Of a DNA stretch of 64,000 bases, positions 54,703 through 64,000 are shown piece after piece. Position numbers and translations under genes: made by a program. Source of the stretch: Methylococcaceae bacterium UBA975 (GTDB lineage: Bacteria; Pseudomonadota; Gammaproteobacteria; Methylococcales; Cycloclasticaceae); assembly GCA_002292375.1 (NCBI GenBank), contig DBBV01000006.1:1-64000 (forward strand). Direction: 5' to 3'. Numbering within the stretch: position 1 is the stretch's first letter; the number at the start of each line of letters is the position of its first letter. Below the pieces are notes generated by a model, which was given only the letters and a program-made list of their open reading frames with translations, did not search any database and was not told the DNA's origin.

Positions 54703-55256
54703 TGGCTAAAATTAACCTACTTCCTTGGCGAGAAGAGCTGCGCAAGGAAAAACAGACGGATTTTTTGATATTATTGGGCGTGGGTGTTGTGGTTTCTTTG
54801 CTGACTATGGCAACTGTGCATTTTACGATTGATGGCTTGATCGCTCAGCAAGATAGCCGTAATCGTTTCTTACAGAAAGAAACGGCCGTTTTAGATAAAA
54901 AAATTAAAGAAATCAAAGAGCTGGAAAAAACTAAAAGTAAGTTATTGGCTAGAATGGAGGTTATTCAGCGCTTACAAAGTAGCAGGCCAGAAATCGTACA
55001 CATGTTTGATCAGTTAGCCAAAACGGTACCCGAAGGCGTTTACCTTACCCGTTTTAAACAAAGTGGTAATCGCTTGTCTATAGAAGGCAGTGCGCAGTCA
55101 AACACTCGGGTGTCGGCCTACATGAGAAGCCTAGAGGCCTCGCCGTGGTTAAAGGGGGCGGATTTAAATGTCATTCGCTCTAGAGGTGTGGATGCGAATA
55201 ATTTTACCTTAAAGGTAGCCCAGGCTAAAGCCGGCGAACCGACCGAAGGAAAATGA
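54702..55256 (+). CDS. pilN: Type IV pilus inner-membrane protein PilN
   Basis: A 184-residue bitopic protein. It starts with the conserved INLLPWREELRKEKQ, which binds PilM, then a transmembrane helix (about residues 21-43), a coiled coil and a ferredoxin-like periplasmic domain (VYLTRFKQSGNRLSIEGSAQS). It overlaps pilM by one base (TAATG). Confidence 0.94.
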   Translation: MAKINLLPWREELRKEKQTDFLILLGVGVVVSLLTMATVHFTIDGLIAQQDSRNRFLQKETAVLDKKIKEIKELEKTKSKLLARMEVIQRLQSSRPEIVHMFDQLAKTVPEGVYLTRFKQSGNRLSIEGSAQSNTRVSAYMRSLEASPWLKGADLNVIRSRGVDANNFTLKVAQAKAGEPTEGK

Positions 55257-55257
55257 G

Positions 55258-55839
55258 ATGAACCTACAGGATATTAATTGGGATTTTAATGAGGCAGGCA
55301 ACTGGCCTACGCCGATTAAAGCGCTTGCTATTTTATTAGCGAGTGTCATGGTGATGGGTGCCTGGGTCTACTTCGATACCCTTGATCAAATGGACAATTT
55401 AGAGAAAACCGAAAAAAAAGAAATTGTTTTAAAGAAAACCTTTGAAAACAAACAACAAAAAGCGGCTAATCTGGCCGCCTATAAACAGCAGTTGAGCGAT
55501 ATGCAAAAACAATTTGGCGCCATGTTGCAACAACTGCCAAATAAAACCCAAATAGCTGACTTGCTGGTGGACGTTTCTCAAGCGGGTTTGGCAAGTGGTT
55601 TGGAGTTTAATTTATTCCAGCCATCAGGCGAGCGCAAAAAAGATTTTTATGCTGAAAAACCGATTAACCTTATTGTAGTTGGCGACTATCATGAATTTGG
55701 TGAGTTTGTTAGCAATTTAGCGGCGCTGCCACGGATTGTGACGTTGCACAATGTCTCGTTAACACCGAGCAATTCTGGAAAAATGACCATGAATGCTACG
55801 GCAAAAACGTACCGTTATTTAGATGAGGATAATAAATAA
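55258..55839 (+). CDS. pilO: Type IV pilus inner-membrane protein PilO
   Basis: A 193-residue partner of PilN. Starts NLQDINWDFNEAGNWPTPIKAL, one transmembrane helix (about 24-41), a coiled coil and a ferredoxin-like domain (LIVVGDYHEFGEFVSNLAALPRIVTLHN). Begins one base after pilN. Confidence 0.94.
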   Translation: MNLQDINWDFNEAGNWPTPIKALAILLASVMVMGAWVYFDTLDQMDNLEKTEKKEIVLKKTFENKQQKAANLAAYKQQLSDMQKQFGAMLQQLPNKTQIADLLVDVSQAGLASGLEFNLFQPSGERKKDFYAEKPINLIVVGDYHEFGEFVSNLAALPRIVTLHNVSLTPSNSGKMTMNATAKTYRYLDEDNK

Positions 55840-56378
55840 TGGTTACAACAAACTTATTATCATTCCCTCGCTCCATAGTTGTTTTATTGTTGAGCCTAGT
55901 GCTCGTTGGTTGTATTAACGAAGAGTTTGACGATTTAAAAGACTTTGTTGAGCAAGTTAAATCAAAACCAGCTAAACCCATACCCCCCATGCCGGTCATT
56001 AAATCTTATGAGTCTTACAGCTATGTTGCAGAAGGCTTGAGAAATCCCTTTGAAAAAGTAGATGAGCCTCAACTTTTAGACACAATTACGTCTATAGAAG
56101 GACCTGGGCCAGACTTAGAAAGAGAAAAAGAAGAGCTTGAAGCTTATCCCTTGGACACGTTGCGTATGGTTGGCACCTTATCTCAGAATGGCAAGTTATG
56201 GGGGTTAGTTAAAGCTAATGATGGTGTGGTCCATCGAGTTCAGGCAGGCCAATATCTGGGCCAAAATTATGGCAAAGTTGTTCGTATACTTGAACAACAG
56301 ATCGACCTTGGTGAGTGGGTGGTTAGCGCGACTGGAAAGTGGCGTGAGAGAGAGGCCTCTCTGGCCCTCGTAGAATAA
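55839..56378 (+). CDS. pilP: Type IV pilus lipoprotein PilP
   Basis: A 179-residue lipoprotein: LVLVGC lipobox with the lipidated cysteine near residue 24, a proline-rich linker, and the C-terminal beta domain (LRMVGTLSQNGKLWGLVKANDGVVHRVQAGQYLG) that contacts the PilQ secretin. Overlaps pilO by one base. Confidence 0.93.
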   Translation: MVTTNLLSFPRSIVVLLLSLVLVGCINEEFDDLKDFVEQVKSKPAKPIPPMPVIKSYESYSYVAEGLRNPFEKVDEPQLLDTITSIEGPGPDLEREKEELEAYPLDTLRMVGTLSQNGKLWGLVKANDGVVHRVQAGQYLGQNYGKVVRILEQQIDLGEWVVSATGKWREREASLALVE

Positions 56379-56423
56379 TAAGTGAGAATTGATAAGATGA
56401 AACATGCAAATAAAGGAAATTTC

Positions 56424-58565
56424 ATGCACACGTTAAAAACAAGTGGATGGGCCGGGTTATCAACGCGGTATAAAGCAACCCTTTTACAAGGCATGGTTGT
56501 ATTGGCGTGCTGGGCAATGATGTCGTTTACGTCAGTTGATGCTGCGACATTAAAAGATATCCAGTTCTCAGGTCTGCCGGGCAATAAAGTGCAAATTGAA
56601 TTAGCGCTTGATGCAGCGCCAGTGGGCTTAAAGAGCTTTAGTACGGATAACCCTGCACGGGTTGCTATTGACTTGGACGGCGTTAGCAATGGCGCGGGCA
56701 AGTCATCAATTCCCATTAACATTGGTAAAGCAATCAGTGTTAGGGCACTGGAAGCCGGTGGAAAAACGCGTGTTGTGTTGAGCTTAAGCGATTCGGCACC
56801 CTATTCGACTAAAGTTGTCGGCAATAGCGTATTTTTGACTTTAGGTAATGTTGCGAACAGCGCTGAAGTTGCAGCAAAGACCTTTGTGTCTGCAATAAGT
56901 GCCAGTGGGAAAGCGGTAAGTGGCGTGGACTTTAGGCGGGGTGAAGAAGGTGAAGGGCGAATTTTAGTGAGTCTTAGCGATGCTTCAGCAGTGGTTGACC
57001 TACGAGAGGAAGGTGGCAAAGTTATTGTGGACATAAAAAACACACGATTACCCTCAGAGCTGGCGAATAGATTAGATGTGTTGGATTTTGCGACGCCCGT
57101 AAAAACCATAGACGTTATGGCTGCAGGCAATGATACGCGATTAGCCATCACGGGCATTGGCGCATATGAATTTTTATCGTATCAAATGGATGAGCTGTTA
57201 ACAATTGAGTTTAAACCTTTGACTAAGCAACAACAACATGACTTAGCGTCAGAAAAATTCCCGTATACGGGTGAAAAGCTGTCCTTAAACTTTCAAAGCA
57301 TAGAGGTGCGTTCGGTATTACAACTGCTGGCCGACTTTACCAATATGAATTTAGTCGCGAGTGACTCAGTGGGTGGTAACGTGACCCTGCGCTTAAATAA
57401 TGTGCCGTGGGATCAAGCCTTGGATATTATTCTAAAAAGCAATGGCTTGGCCAAACGCATCATCGGTAACGTGATGATGGTTGGGCCTCAAGCAGAAGTG
57501 GCGGCGCAAGAAAAACTGGAGCTGGAAGCAAAAAAACAAGTGAAAGAGTTGTCGCCTTTGGTGTCAGAGTTTTTTGAGGTCAGTTATGCTAAAGCAGAGG
57601 ACTTAGTAAAAATATTAAAGTCTACCAGCGGCCGTAGTAGCAATGATAACAACGCCAAACTTATTTCTGCTCGAGGTGGTGTTTCGGTCGACAAAAGGAC
57701 GAATACCTTATTGGTCCAAGAGACAGCAGAAAAACTGGTTGAGATTCGTCGTATTATCGAACGACTAGATCGCCCAGTTCGTCAGGTGATGATCGAGTCT
57801 CGTATTGTGATCGCAAATGATGACTTCACCCGTGATTTAGGTGTTAGGTTTGGGCTATCTGGTATAACAGGTGGTGGTGCTGCGATTGGCGACTCCAATA
57901 CTGTTGTAGGAGGCGCCTTACCAAATGGTGTGATACGACCCGCAGGCACAATTTTCGATGTTGAAGGAAGCGAAGGATTGTTAGTTGACTTACCTGCCCA
58001 AAGCCCGGCCGGTGCCATTCAGTTTATTGTGGGTAAAATTGGCAGCTCCTTGTTGCAATTGGAATTATCTGCTTTACAAACTGAAGCCAAGGGTGAAGTG
58101 ATTTCTAGTCCGCGTGTTATCACATCGGATCAAATTGAAGCAGAAATCAGCCAGGGTGTTGAAATCCCATTCCAAGAAGCGACATCTTCTGGCGCTTCTT
58201 CAACAAGTTTTCAAGAGGCCGAGCTAAAGCTAACGGTTACTCCAAGAATCACGCCAGACGATCGAATTAACCTGGAGTTGAATATAACCAAAGACTCACC
58301 AGACTTTTCGAACGTACAGCCAGATGGCGTGCCAATTAACACCCAAGAAGTGGATACAACGGTCTTAGTTAATAATGGCGATACAGTAATCCTAGGCGGA
58401 ATTTACGAGCGGACTAAAGACCACAGTGTTCGTAAGGTGCCGTTTTTTGGTGATTTGCCGGGTGTTGGGGTGCTATTTAAAAGAGACTTTAAGCAAGATA
58501 ATAATAGAGAGTTGTTGTTTTTTATCACACCAAAAATACTTAAAGATAATTTATCCGTCAACTAG
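56424..58565 (+). CDS. pilQ: Type IV pilus secretin PilQ
   Basis: A 713-residue outer-membrane secretin forming the pilus pore. A signal peptide (to about residue 36), two AMIN domains (ATLKDIQFSGLPGNKVQIEL and a second one), an STN/N0 domain, the N1 domain near YAKAEDLVKILKST and the C-terminal secretin core (VISSPRVITSDQ, NNGDTVILGGIYER) are present. ATG 56424 has the best ribosome site (AAAGGA); GTG 56382 and ATG 56397 are alternatives. Confidence 0.94.
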   Translation: MHTLKTSGWAGLSTRYKATLLQGMVVLACWAMMSFTSVDAATLKDIQFSGLPGNKVQIELALDAAPVGLKSFSTDNPARVAIDLDGVSNGAGKSSIPINIGKAISVRALEAGGKTRVVLSLSDSAPYSTKVVGNSVFLTLGNVANSAEVAAKTFVSAISASGKAVSGVDFRRGEEGEGRILVSLSDASAVVDLREEGGKVIVDIKNTRLPSELANRLDVLDFATPVKTIDVMAAGNDTRLAITGIGAYEFLSYQMDELLTIEFKPLTKQQQHDLASEKFPYTGEKLSLNFQSIEVRSVLQLLADFTNMNLVASDSVGGNVTLRLNNVPWDQALDIILKSNGLAKRIIGNVMMVGPQAEVAAQEKLELEAKKQVKELSPLVSEFFEVSYAKAEDLVKILKSTSGRSSNDNNAKLISARGGVSVDKRTNTLLVQETAEKLVEIRRIIERLDRPVRQVMIESRIVIANDDFTRDLGVRFGLSGITGGGAAIGDSNTVVGGALPNGVIRPAGTIFDVEGSEGLLVDLPAQSPAGAIQFIVGKIGSSLLQLELSALQTEAKGEVISSPRVITSDQIEAEISQGVEIPFQEATSSGASSTSFQEAELKLTVTPRITPDDRINLELNITKDSPDFSNVQPDGVPINTQEVDTTVLVNNGDTVILGGIYERTKDHSVRKVPFFGDLPGVGVLFKRDFKQDNNRELLFFITPKILKDNLSVN

Positions 58566-58580
58566 CTCACAAAAAAAGAT

Positions 58581-58620
58581 AGCTAACAAAAACGGGGCTT
58601 TGGCCCCGTTTTTGTTAGCT
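58581..58620 (+). terminator. Terminator of the pil operon (perfect 18-base inverted repeat)
   Basis: AGCTAACAAAAACGGGGC pairs perfectly with its complement 4 bases later. The GC-rich inner stem followed by TTTTTGTTAGC fits a rho-independent terminator, long and fully symmetrical. Confidence 0.85.
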
Positions 58621-58734
58621 TAAAGAAAATAAGTCGTTTTATAGCCGATACGTATAGGAATTTAAAATAGTAGTTAAACCAAGATTAAGCCTCGTGCTAT
58701 AGTTTTACCCACTCGTAATTACGCCGTTTAATGC

Positions 58735-59250
58735 ATGTTAGAAAAGAAAAACATCTACTTAGTGGGGCCAATGGCGGCTGGAAAATCAACCATAGGTAAA
58801 CTGTTGGCCCAAAAACTGGGTAAGCATTTTTATGATACCGATGCAGAGTTAATCAAAAGCACAGGGGTCGAGGTGGCATTAATCTTTGAGCTAGAGGGGG
58901 AGCAAGGGTTTAGAAAGCGCGAAAGTGAAAAGCTAGGTGAGCTTGCCCAGTTAGATGGCGCTGTAATCGCGACCGGTGGCGGGATTGTATTAAAAGAAGG
59001 CAACCGTGAATTATTAAGTCGAACTGGACGCGTCGTGTACTTGAAGTGTTCGGTGGAACAACAGCTAAAGCGTACAAGGTTTGATACAAAAAGGCCGTTA
59101 CTACAAACTGAAAATCCAAGAGCTAAGCTAGAAGAGCTGATGGCCTTGCGGGCGCCACTGTATGAAGAAGTGGCCGACATCACCATGAGCACAGATAAAA
59201 ATAACAGTAAACGTATTATAAACAAACTACTCGATAAGTTAATTAGCTAA
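58735..59250 (+). CDS. aroK: Shikimate kinase
   Basis: A 171-residue kinase, shikimate pathway. Walker A GPMAAGKSTIG (residues 11-21), shikimate-binding DTDAELIK and GGGIVLKEGNR, and LID RTRFDTKRPLL. aroB begins 2 bases after the stop. Confidence 0.95.
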   Translation: MLEKKNIYLVGPMAAGKSTIGKLLAQKLGKHFYDTDAELIKSTGVEVALIFELEGEQGFRKRESEKLGELAQLDGAVIATGGGIVLKEGNRELLSRTGRVVYLKCSVEQQLKRTRFDTKRPLLQTENPRAKLEELMALRAPLYEEVADITMSTDKNNSKRIINKLLDKLIS

Positions 59251-59252
59251 GC

Positions 59253-60350
59253 ATGAACGCACTTGAAACAATAACGGTAGAACTCGGCAGCCGAAGCTAC
59301 CCGATATATATAGGGGAAGGACTCTTAGAAACGCCGCTGCTACTAAAAAAACATTTGGTCACAAAACAAGTGCATATAGTAAGCAATGAAACCATAGCGC
59401 CCTTGTTCCTTGGTAAGCTAATCGCAGGGCTGGGCCCGTCTATATCGGTGACGACAACCGTATTGCCCGATGGTGAAGAATACAAAAACTTAGCGTATTT
59501 GAATAATATTTTCGATGACCTACTTGAAAATAGGTGTAATCGGCAGGTAACACTCATCGCATTAGGCGGCGGGGTTATAGGTGATATGACAGGTTTTGCT
59601 GCTGCAAGCTATCAGCGTGGTGTGAATTTTATCCAAATTCCTACGACGTTATTGTCTCAAGTTGACTCATCAGTCGGGGGTAAAACAGGGGTGAACCATA
59701 GGCTTGGCAAGAATATGATCGGTGCTTTTTATCAACCGCAATGTGTTCTGATAGATACCCGTGTATTGTCATCTCTGCCAGCAAGAGAGATGAGCGCAGG
59801 CATAGCAGAAATCATCAAATACGGTGCCATTTGTGATCAGCGTTTTTTTGAATGGCTAGAAAAAAACATGAGTAGCCTGTTGGATAAAGATGGACGTGCG
59901 CTAAGTTATGCAATCAAAACCTCTTGTGAAAAAAAAGCAGAGGTGGTGGCGAAAGATGAGAAAGAGTCTGGTATTCGCGCAACACTAAATTTTGGGCATA
60001 CGTTTGGACACGCCATTGAGTCGCATATGGGGTATGGGCAGTGGCTTCACGGTGAAGCGGTTGCCGTTGGTATGTGTCTAGCGGCGGAGCTTTCATGTGA
60101 GATGGGTCTAATCAATAGAAAAGACGCGTTACGGGTACGTGATTTATGCAAACGGGCCAAGTTACCTGTGGATAAGCCAACGGGTATGCAGGCGGCAGAG
60201 TTTATTCGTTATATGAAGGTAGATAAAAAGAATGTAACGGAGTCTATTCGGTTGGTTTTGTTAAGTGTTTTAGGGCAGGCCATTATTTCTGATGATGCGA
60301 GTGAAGAAATAATCAGCGAGATCATTAATCGTAACCCTAAGGACGATTAA
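59253..60350 (+). CDS. aroB: 3-dehydroquinate synthase
   Basis: A 365-residue NAD- and zinc-dependent enzyme, second step of the shikimate pathway. Conserved GGGVIGDMTGFAAASYQRGVNF, QVDSSVGGKTGVNH, NFGHTFGHAIES and HGEAVAVGM (zinc histidines). Part of aroK-aroB-damX. Confidence 0.95.
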   Translation: MNALETITVELGSRSYPIYIGEGLLETPLLLKKHLVTKQVHIVSNETIAPLFLGKLIAGLGPSISVTTTVLPDGEEYKNLAYLNNIFDDLLENRCNRQVTLIALGGGVIGDMTGFAAASYQRGVNFIQIPTTLLSQVDSSVGGKTGVNHRLGKNMIGAFYQPQCVLIDTRVLSSLPAREMSAGIAEIIKYGAICDQRFFEWLEKNMSSLLDKDGRALSYAIKTSCEKKAEVVAKDEKESGIRATLNFGHTFGHAIESHMGYGQWLHGEAVAVGMCLAAELSCEMGLINRKDALRVRDLCKRAKLPVDKPTGMQAAEFIRYMKVDKKNVTESIRLVLLSVLGQAIISDDASEEIISEIINRNPKDD

Positions 60351-60359
60351 GGCAACTTT

Positions 60360-61793
60360 ATGAACGCAAAAGACAAGGGAGTTGACCGTTTTTTTTTTCC
60401 AGAACAGCGGCAGCAACGATTAGATTTGATGATGCATCTGATTCCGAATAGCAGACAAGCCATCTTGCTGCGTGGGCCTAAGCAGTGCGGCAAAACATTT
60501 TTTATGCAGCAGTTTAAGGCGCAGGCTGATACAAGTTGGCTGATTTGTTTTGTTGAAGCGCGGCAGTTAGTTGAAAGCGACTCGCCTATAACGGCCTGTG
60601 CGGCAGCGTTTGACCAGTTGGACGGCACTGAAAAGCAAGTGGTGTTGAGACTGACGGCTTGGTCAAAGGCGAATAAAAAAGTGATTATATGCGTTGAAGA
60701 TGCGCATCAGCTTAACAAAGAGCAGTTTGATTTCTTATTTAATTTGGCGCAAGAGTTTGCTTGCGTGCACTTGCTGTTTACATCGTCAGAAAACTTAAGC
60801 AGTGAACTTGAAGCGCAATGTTTGTTGATAGACCTTGGCCCGTTTAGTCAAAAGCAGACGATCGATTACGCAAAAAATTACACTAAAGGGGGGGGGCTAG
60901 ATTTTAATCGGGTCGCGGGAATTGACGAGGTGATTTTATTTATTGAAACAGGCGGTTTGCCTGGGCGTATAAATGATGTTTTGCTACAAAGGCAACAAGC
61001 TCCTGAAGATGTGGCGGAGAGGCCTAAAAAAAACAATGTAACAACGATCAAATTAGTAGTTTTAGGGTTAATAGGGTTAGGCATAATAAGCTATTTTTTG
61101 CTCCCAGCAGAAACCACCTCACCCACTAAACACGAGATGGCTGACATGGTTGATCTACCGCCAAGGGACGTTAACACAGAAAAAACGTTGATAGTCTTAG
61201 ACCCAAGCCAAGGGCAGAGTTTGAATGACGCAAAGCCATCAATTAGACGAAAGGAAGCTGTTGAAGAGTCTGTGTCGAATAAAGCCGAGCAGAAGAAAAT
61301 AATTTCTGACGAGAAAAAAAGTCAAATTGAAGTCGCGCCAGTTACGGCGGCTAAAGTCGAAACGCTGCCTATAAAAAGCACCGTAATGCCGAGCGTTAGT
61401 AAAACAGAGGCTAACGCTGTCGAGCAACAAGAGTCATTGCCAGTAAAAGAACCAATTAAGCCTGTTGAGGCAAAACAATTGCAATCAAGTCTTAGGCGCA
61501 ATCACGCTTGGGTTAAACAAAATAATGGGCAACGCTATACCTTGCAATTGATAGGTGTCACTACGGAACAGTCTGCGCAAACGTTTATAGCACGGCATAA
61601 ACAGGTGAAAGACCTATATTATTTTAAAAACAAACGAAATAATGGCGATTGGTATAGCGTTATTTACGGTGATTTTGCTGGCAAAAAAGAGGCGATAGAA
61701 GCGACCAAAAACATGCCGCTGTCACTAACAAAGATCAAGCCTTGGGTACGGTCTTTTGAGTCTATTAGCAAAGAGCTTTTCGATATTAATTAG
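60360..61793 (+). CDS. damX: DamX-like protein: P-loop ATPase region, transmembrane helix and SPOR domain
   Basis: A 477-residue inner-membrane division-associated protein. The N-terminal half (residues 1-200) is AAA-like with Walker A RGPKQCGKTF. A transmembrane helix lies at about 226-244 (LVVLGLIGLGIISYFLL). Next comes a low-complexity, Glu/Lys/Val-rich region (260-380), and a C-terminal SPOR domain (YTLQLIGVTTEQSAQTFI to the end) that would bind denuded peptidoglycan at the septum. Follows aroB by 9 bases, the usual location. Confidence 0.88.
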   Translation: MNAKDKGVDRFFFPEQRQQRLDLMMHLIPNSRQAILLRGPKQCGKTFFMQQFKAQADTSWLICFVEARQLVESDSPITACAAAFDQLDGTEKQVVLRLTAWSKANKKVIICVEDAHQLNKEQFDFLFNLAQEFACVHLLFTSSENLSSELEAQCLLIDLGPFSQKQTIDYAKNYTKGGGLDFNRVAGIDEVILFIETGGLPGRINDVLLQRQQAPEDVAERPKKNNVTTIKLVVLGLIGLGIISYFLLPAETTSPTKHEMADMVDLPPRDVNTEKTLIVLDPSQGQSLNDAKPSIRRKEAVEESVSNKAEQKKIISDEKKSQIEVAPVTAAKVETLPIKSTVMPSVSKTEANAVEQQESLPVKEPIKPVEAKQLQSSLRRNHAWVKQNNGQRYTLQLIGVTTEQSAQTFIARHKQVKDLYYFKNKRNNGDWYSVIYGDFAGKKEAIEATKNMPLSLTKIKPWVRSFESISKELFDIN

Positions 61794-61887
61794 CCCTAGT
61801 TCCCAATGGTTTATTACGGTTTGCCGGGTTTCAGCCGTGGTTGGGCGGTAGGGTGTACAGATGAAAAGTTAGTGGCTTTCATACAAA

Positions 61888-61916
61888 TTGAAAAAAGACG
61901 TCAAAATTGCTATAAT
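61888..61916 (+). promoter_or_regulatory. Sigma-70 promoter of gltB
   Basis: TTGAAA (61888-61893) and TATAAT (61911-61916) with a 17-base spacer, 61 bases before the gltB start; an almost ideal sigma-70 promoter. Confidence 0.8.
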
Positions 61917-61977
61917 CTCTGGCCGACTTGCGTAAAGCGAGTCCCCCTTTTAACTTTTTAAACAGTAGGTTAGCCTA

Positions 61978-64000
61978 GTGAAACAAACCTCTATCCCACA
62001 AGCAGGGCTGTATGACCCGGCGTTTGAGAAGGACAGCTGCGGCTTTGGACTTATCGCGCATATTGACGACAAGCCGAGTCATTGGCTTGTTCAAACATCC
62101 ATTGGGTCGTTGGCGCGATTGACGCATCGCGGCGCGATAGCGGCAGATGGCAAGTCAGGTGACGGTTGTGGTTTGTTATTAAAAACACCTGAAAAATTCC
62201 TGCGTGCAAAAGCTCAAGAACTTGGTGTTAGCCCGGCTAAAATGTTTGCTGTAGGCATGGTTTTTCTTAACCAAGACGCAACAAAAGCGCAGTGGGCCAA
62301 AACCGTATTGCAAGAAGAAATTGAAAAAGAAGGGCTTCACGTCACCACGTGGCGTGTTGTTCCTACGAATCCGGAAGCCTGTGGTGAACAGTCTTTTGCA
62401 ACCCTACCAGCGATCGAACAAGTCTTTGTTGATGCTGGGGAAGGGATGGATAATGCAGCATTAGATCGTCACTTATACATTGCTAGACGTCGTGCTGAAA
62501 AACGCATTGAAGCCAATGATGATATGTTTTATGTCGCTAGCTTGGCGTCAAATGTTATTTCGTATAAGGGCTTGGTTATGCCAGAAAACCTGCCTGTTTT
62601 TTATTCAGATTTAAGTGATCCAAGCCTAGAAAGTTCACAGTGTGTTTTTCATCAGCGTTTTGCAACCAACACCTTTCCACAATGGCGATTGGCGCAACCG
62701 TTTAGATTTTTAGCGCATAACGGTGAAATTAATACTATTCGAGGAAACAGGAATTGGGCTAAAGCACGTAGCTACACCTTCGAGACGCCGTTAATCCCTA
62801 ACATGGATGACATTCGCCCGTGGGTTTCGAGCGTTGGTTCCGATTCAAATAGTTTGGACAATATGGTGGACGGGTTAATCGCCGGCGGTATGGATATTTT
62901 CCGCGTTATGCGGTTGTTAATCCCACCCGCATGGCAAAATGTTCATACCATGGACCCTGATTTGCGGGCCTTTTATGAATACTCGTCTATGCACATGGAG
63001 CCTTGGGATGGACCGGCAGCCATCGTATTAACCGATGGTCGACACGTTGCCTGCTGTTTAGACAGGAATGGCCTGCGCCCCGCGCGATATGTAGTGACAA
63101 AAGACCGCCATATTACCTTGGCCTCAGAAGTAGGCGTGTATGACTATAAGCCAGAAGATGTTGTTCGCAAAGGCCGCCTAAGGCCGGGTGAAATGTTAGC
63201 GGTGGACACTCAAGAAGGGCAAATCATCGAACCTAAAGATATTGATGATCGTTTAAAGTCACGCCAACCTTACAAAGCTTGGTTGGCAGAACACACGCAA
63301 AAATTAAAAACGGCCAGCAACGATGACCCATTGACGCTGATGCCATTTGATAAAGACATGCTGCGTGTGTATGAAAAACAGTTTCAGCTGACCTTTGAAG
63401 AACGCGATCAAGTGTTAAAGGTGCTAGCTAAAGCAGGTCAAGAGGCGGTAGGCTCAATGGGCGACGATATTCCTATGCCCGTTTTATCAACAAAAATTCG
63501 TAGCCCTTACGATTACTTTAGGCAACAATTTGCCCAAGTAACCAACCCGCCTATTGATCCTTTGCGTGAGCAAGTGGTGATGTCATTGATGACGAGCTTT
63601 GGCAAAGAGAAAAACTTATTCGCCGAATCTGCCGATCACGCGCATCGCTTAGAAGTCGACTCTCCTGTGTTGTCGGTATCTAAACTAGATGCCCTATTGG
63701 CCATTGGTGATGAGGCCTATAAAAGTACGGTTATTAGTTTGCATTATGATCCGTCAGCATGTGACCTAGAACAGGCGATCAGCCAATTATGTCAGCAAGT
63801 TGAAGAAAAAGTTCGCGCAGGTGTTGTTGTTATTGTATTGAGCGATCGAGCGCTACAGCAAAACTTATTACCAATTCATGCCTTACTTGCAACCGGTGCA
63901 GTGCATCACCACTTGGTAGAGGTTGGGTTGCGTTGCCAGGCCAATATCGTTGTTGAAACAGCGACTGTCAGAGACCCACATCACTTTGCTACCCTGATCG
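61978..64000 (+). CDS. gltB: Glutamate synthase large subunit (partial, C-terminus off window)
   Basis: The frame opens at GTG 61978 and remains open to the window end (about 674 codons). The N-terminal glutamine amidotransferase domain starts at Cys21 (KDSCGFGLIAH), the nucleophile that is exposed when the propeptide is cut. Further motifs are FATNTFPQWRLAQPFRFLAHNGEINT and DRNGLRPARYVVT. The central domain begins before the edge. With GltD it makes glutamate from glutamine and 2-oxoglutarate, working with GlnA of this window. Confidence 0.95.
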   Translation, partial: MKQTSIPQAGLYDPAFEKDSCGFGLIAHIDDKPSHWLVQTSIGSLARLTHRGAIAADGKSGDGCGLLLKTPEKFLRAKAQELGVSPAKMFAVGMVFLNQDATKAQWAKTVLQEEIEKEGLHVTTWRVVPTNPEACGEQSFATLPAIEQVFVDAGEGMDNAALDRHLYIARRRAEKRIEANDDMFYVASLASNVISYKGLVMPENLPVFYSDLSDPSLESSQCVFHQRFATNTFPQWRLAQPFRFLAHNGEINTIRGNRNWAKARSYTFETPLIPNMDDIRPWVSSVGSDSNSLDNMVDGLIAGGMDIFRVMRLLIPPAWQNVHTMDPDLRAFYEYSSMHMEPWDGPAAIVLTDGRHVACCLDRNGLRPARYVVTKDRHITLASEVGVYDYKPEDVVRKGRLRPGEMLAVDTQEGQIIEPKDIDDRLKSRQPYKAWLAEHTQKLKTASNDDPLTLMPFDKDMLRVYEKQFQLTFEERDQVLKVLAKAGQEAVGSMGDDIPMPVLSTKIRSPYDYFRQQFAQVTNPPIDPLREQVVMSLMTSFGKEKNLFAESADHAHRLEVDSPVLSVSKLDALLAIGDEAYKSTVISLHYDPSACDLEQAISQLCQQVEEKVRAGVVVIVLSDRALQQNLLPIHALLATGAVHHHLVEVGLRCQANIVVETATVRDPHHFATLI

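Noticed and set aside
1..64000. CRISPR arrays, insertion sequences, prophage genes, rRNA and tRNA genes
   Set aside because: No regularly spaced direct repeats, transposase or integrase proteins, or RNA gene sequences were recognised; inverted repeats found are all explained as terminators or binding sites.

Overview
This is chromosomal DNA of a moderately AT-rich gammaproteobacterium, and it spans the replication origin. The evidence is the gene order rpmH-rnpA-yidD-yidC-mnmE / oriC / dnaA-dnaN-recF-gyrB, the blocks ponA // pilMNOPQ-aroK-aroB-damX-gltB and gpmI-envC-ctpA-yibQ // rhodanese-secB-gpsA with trmL, and heterotetrameric GlyQS. A naphthalene-dioxygenase-like ring-hydroxylating oxygenase with a BenD-like dehydrogenase close to the origin points to a marine aromatic-hydrocarbon degrader. 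A Cycloclasticus-like organism is my best guess, but this is inference from gene content and not a database result.

Layout. 0-7.2 kb is an accessory, catabolic-looking region: a partial exported YCF48/BNR-repeat protein, a quinone oxidoreductase, and a leftward set (BenD-like dehydrogenase, Rieske oxygenase alpha and beta, terminator, EamA exporter, O-methyltransferase), then a divergent glutathione S-transferase. 7.2-10.2 kb holds a DUF58/transglutaminase pair without its usual MoxR ATPase. 10.2-13.9 kb is the leftward rpmH operon. 13.9-14.3 kb is oriC with three perfect DnaA boxes. 14.3-20.3 kb is dnaA-dnaN-recF-gyrB, with two parS sites inside recF. 20.8-25.1 kb carries plsC-gmhB-glyS-glyQ on the minus strand. 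25.2-32.4 kb carries a PP-loop/TusA sulfur pair, a CDF metal exporter and the nitrogen control block glnA-DUF4124-ntrB-ntrC. 32.4-36.2 kb holds class 1B pyrD, trmL, gpsA, secB, a rhodanese and an ArsR-type regulator. 36.2-41.2 kb is gpmI-envC-ctpA-yibQ. 41.2-45.6 kb covers sulfite reductase/DUF934 and metX-metW-DUF4426, that is sulfur assimilation and methionine synthesis. 45.6-50.9 kb holds ampG, xthA, rpmE, an M48 protease and gltA. 50.9-61.8 kb is ponA and the type IV pilus alignment/secretin operon followed by aroK-aroB-damX. The window ends inside gltB.

How parts work together. Nitrogen assimilation is tightly represented: a sigma-54 promoter with two NtrC-type sites ahead of glnA, another NtrC-type site ahead of ntrB, the NtrBC pair itself, and gltB at the right edge. 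Cell-envelope genes (yidC, envC, ctpA, ampG, ponA, damX, plsC, gmhB) are spread through the housekeeping part. No rRNA, tRNA, insertion sequence, prophage or CRISPR array was seen.

Main oddities: rnpA has no ATG, GTG or TTG start codon in its open frame; pilM is split by a one-base frameshift; recF carries two parS sites; the dihydroorotate dehydrogenase is of class 1B with no pyrK nearby; the oxygenase lacks adjacent electron-transfer genes; and the ArsR-type regulator has the Cys41/Cys107 arrangement of persulfide sensors next to a rhodanese. I found no convincing wholly new system.
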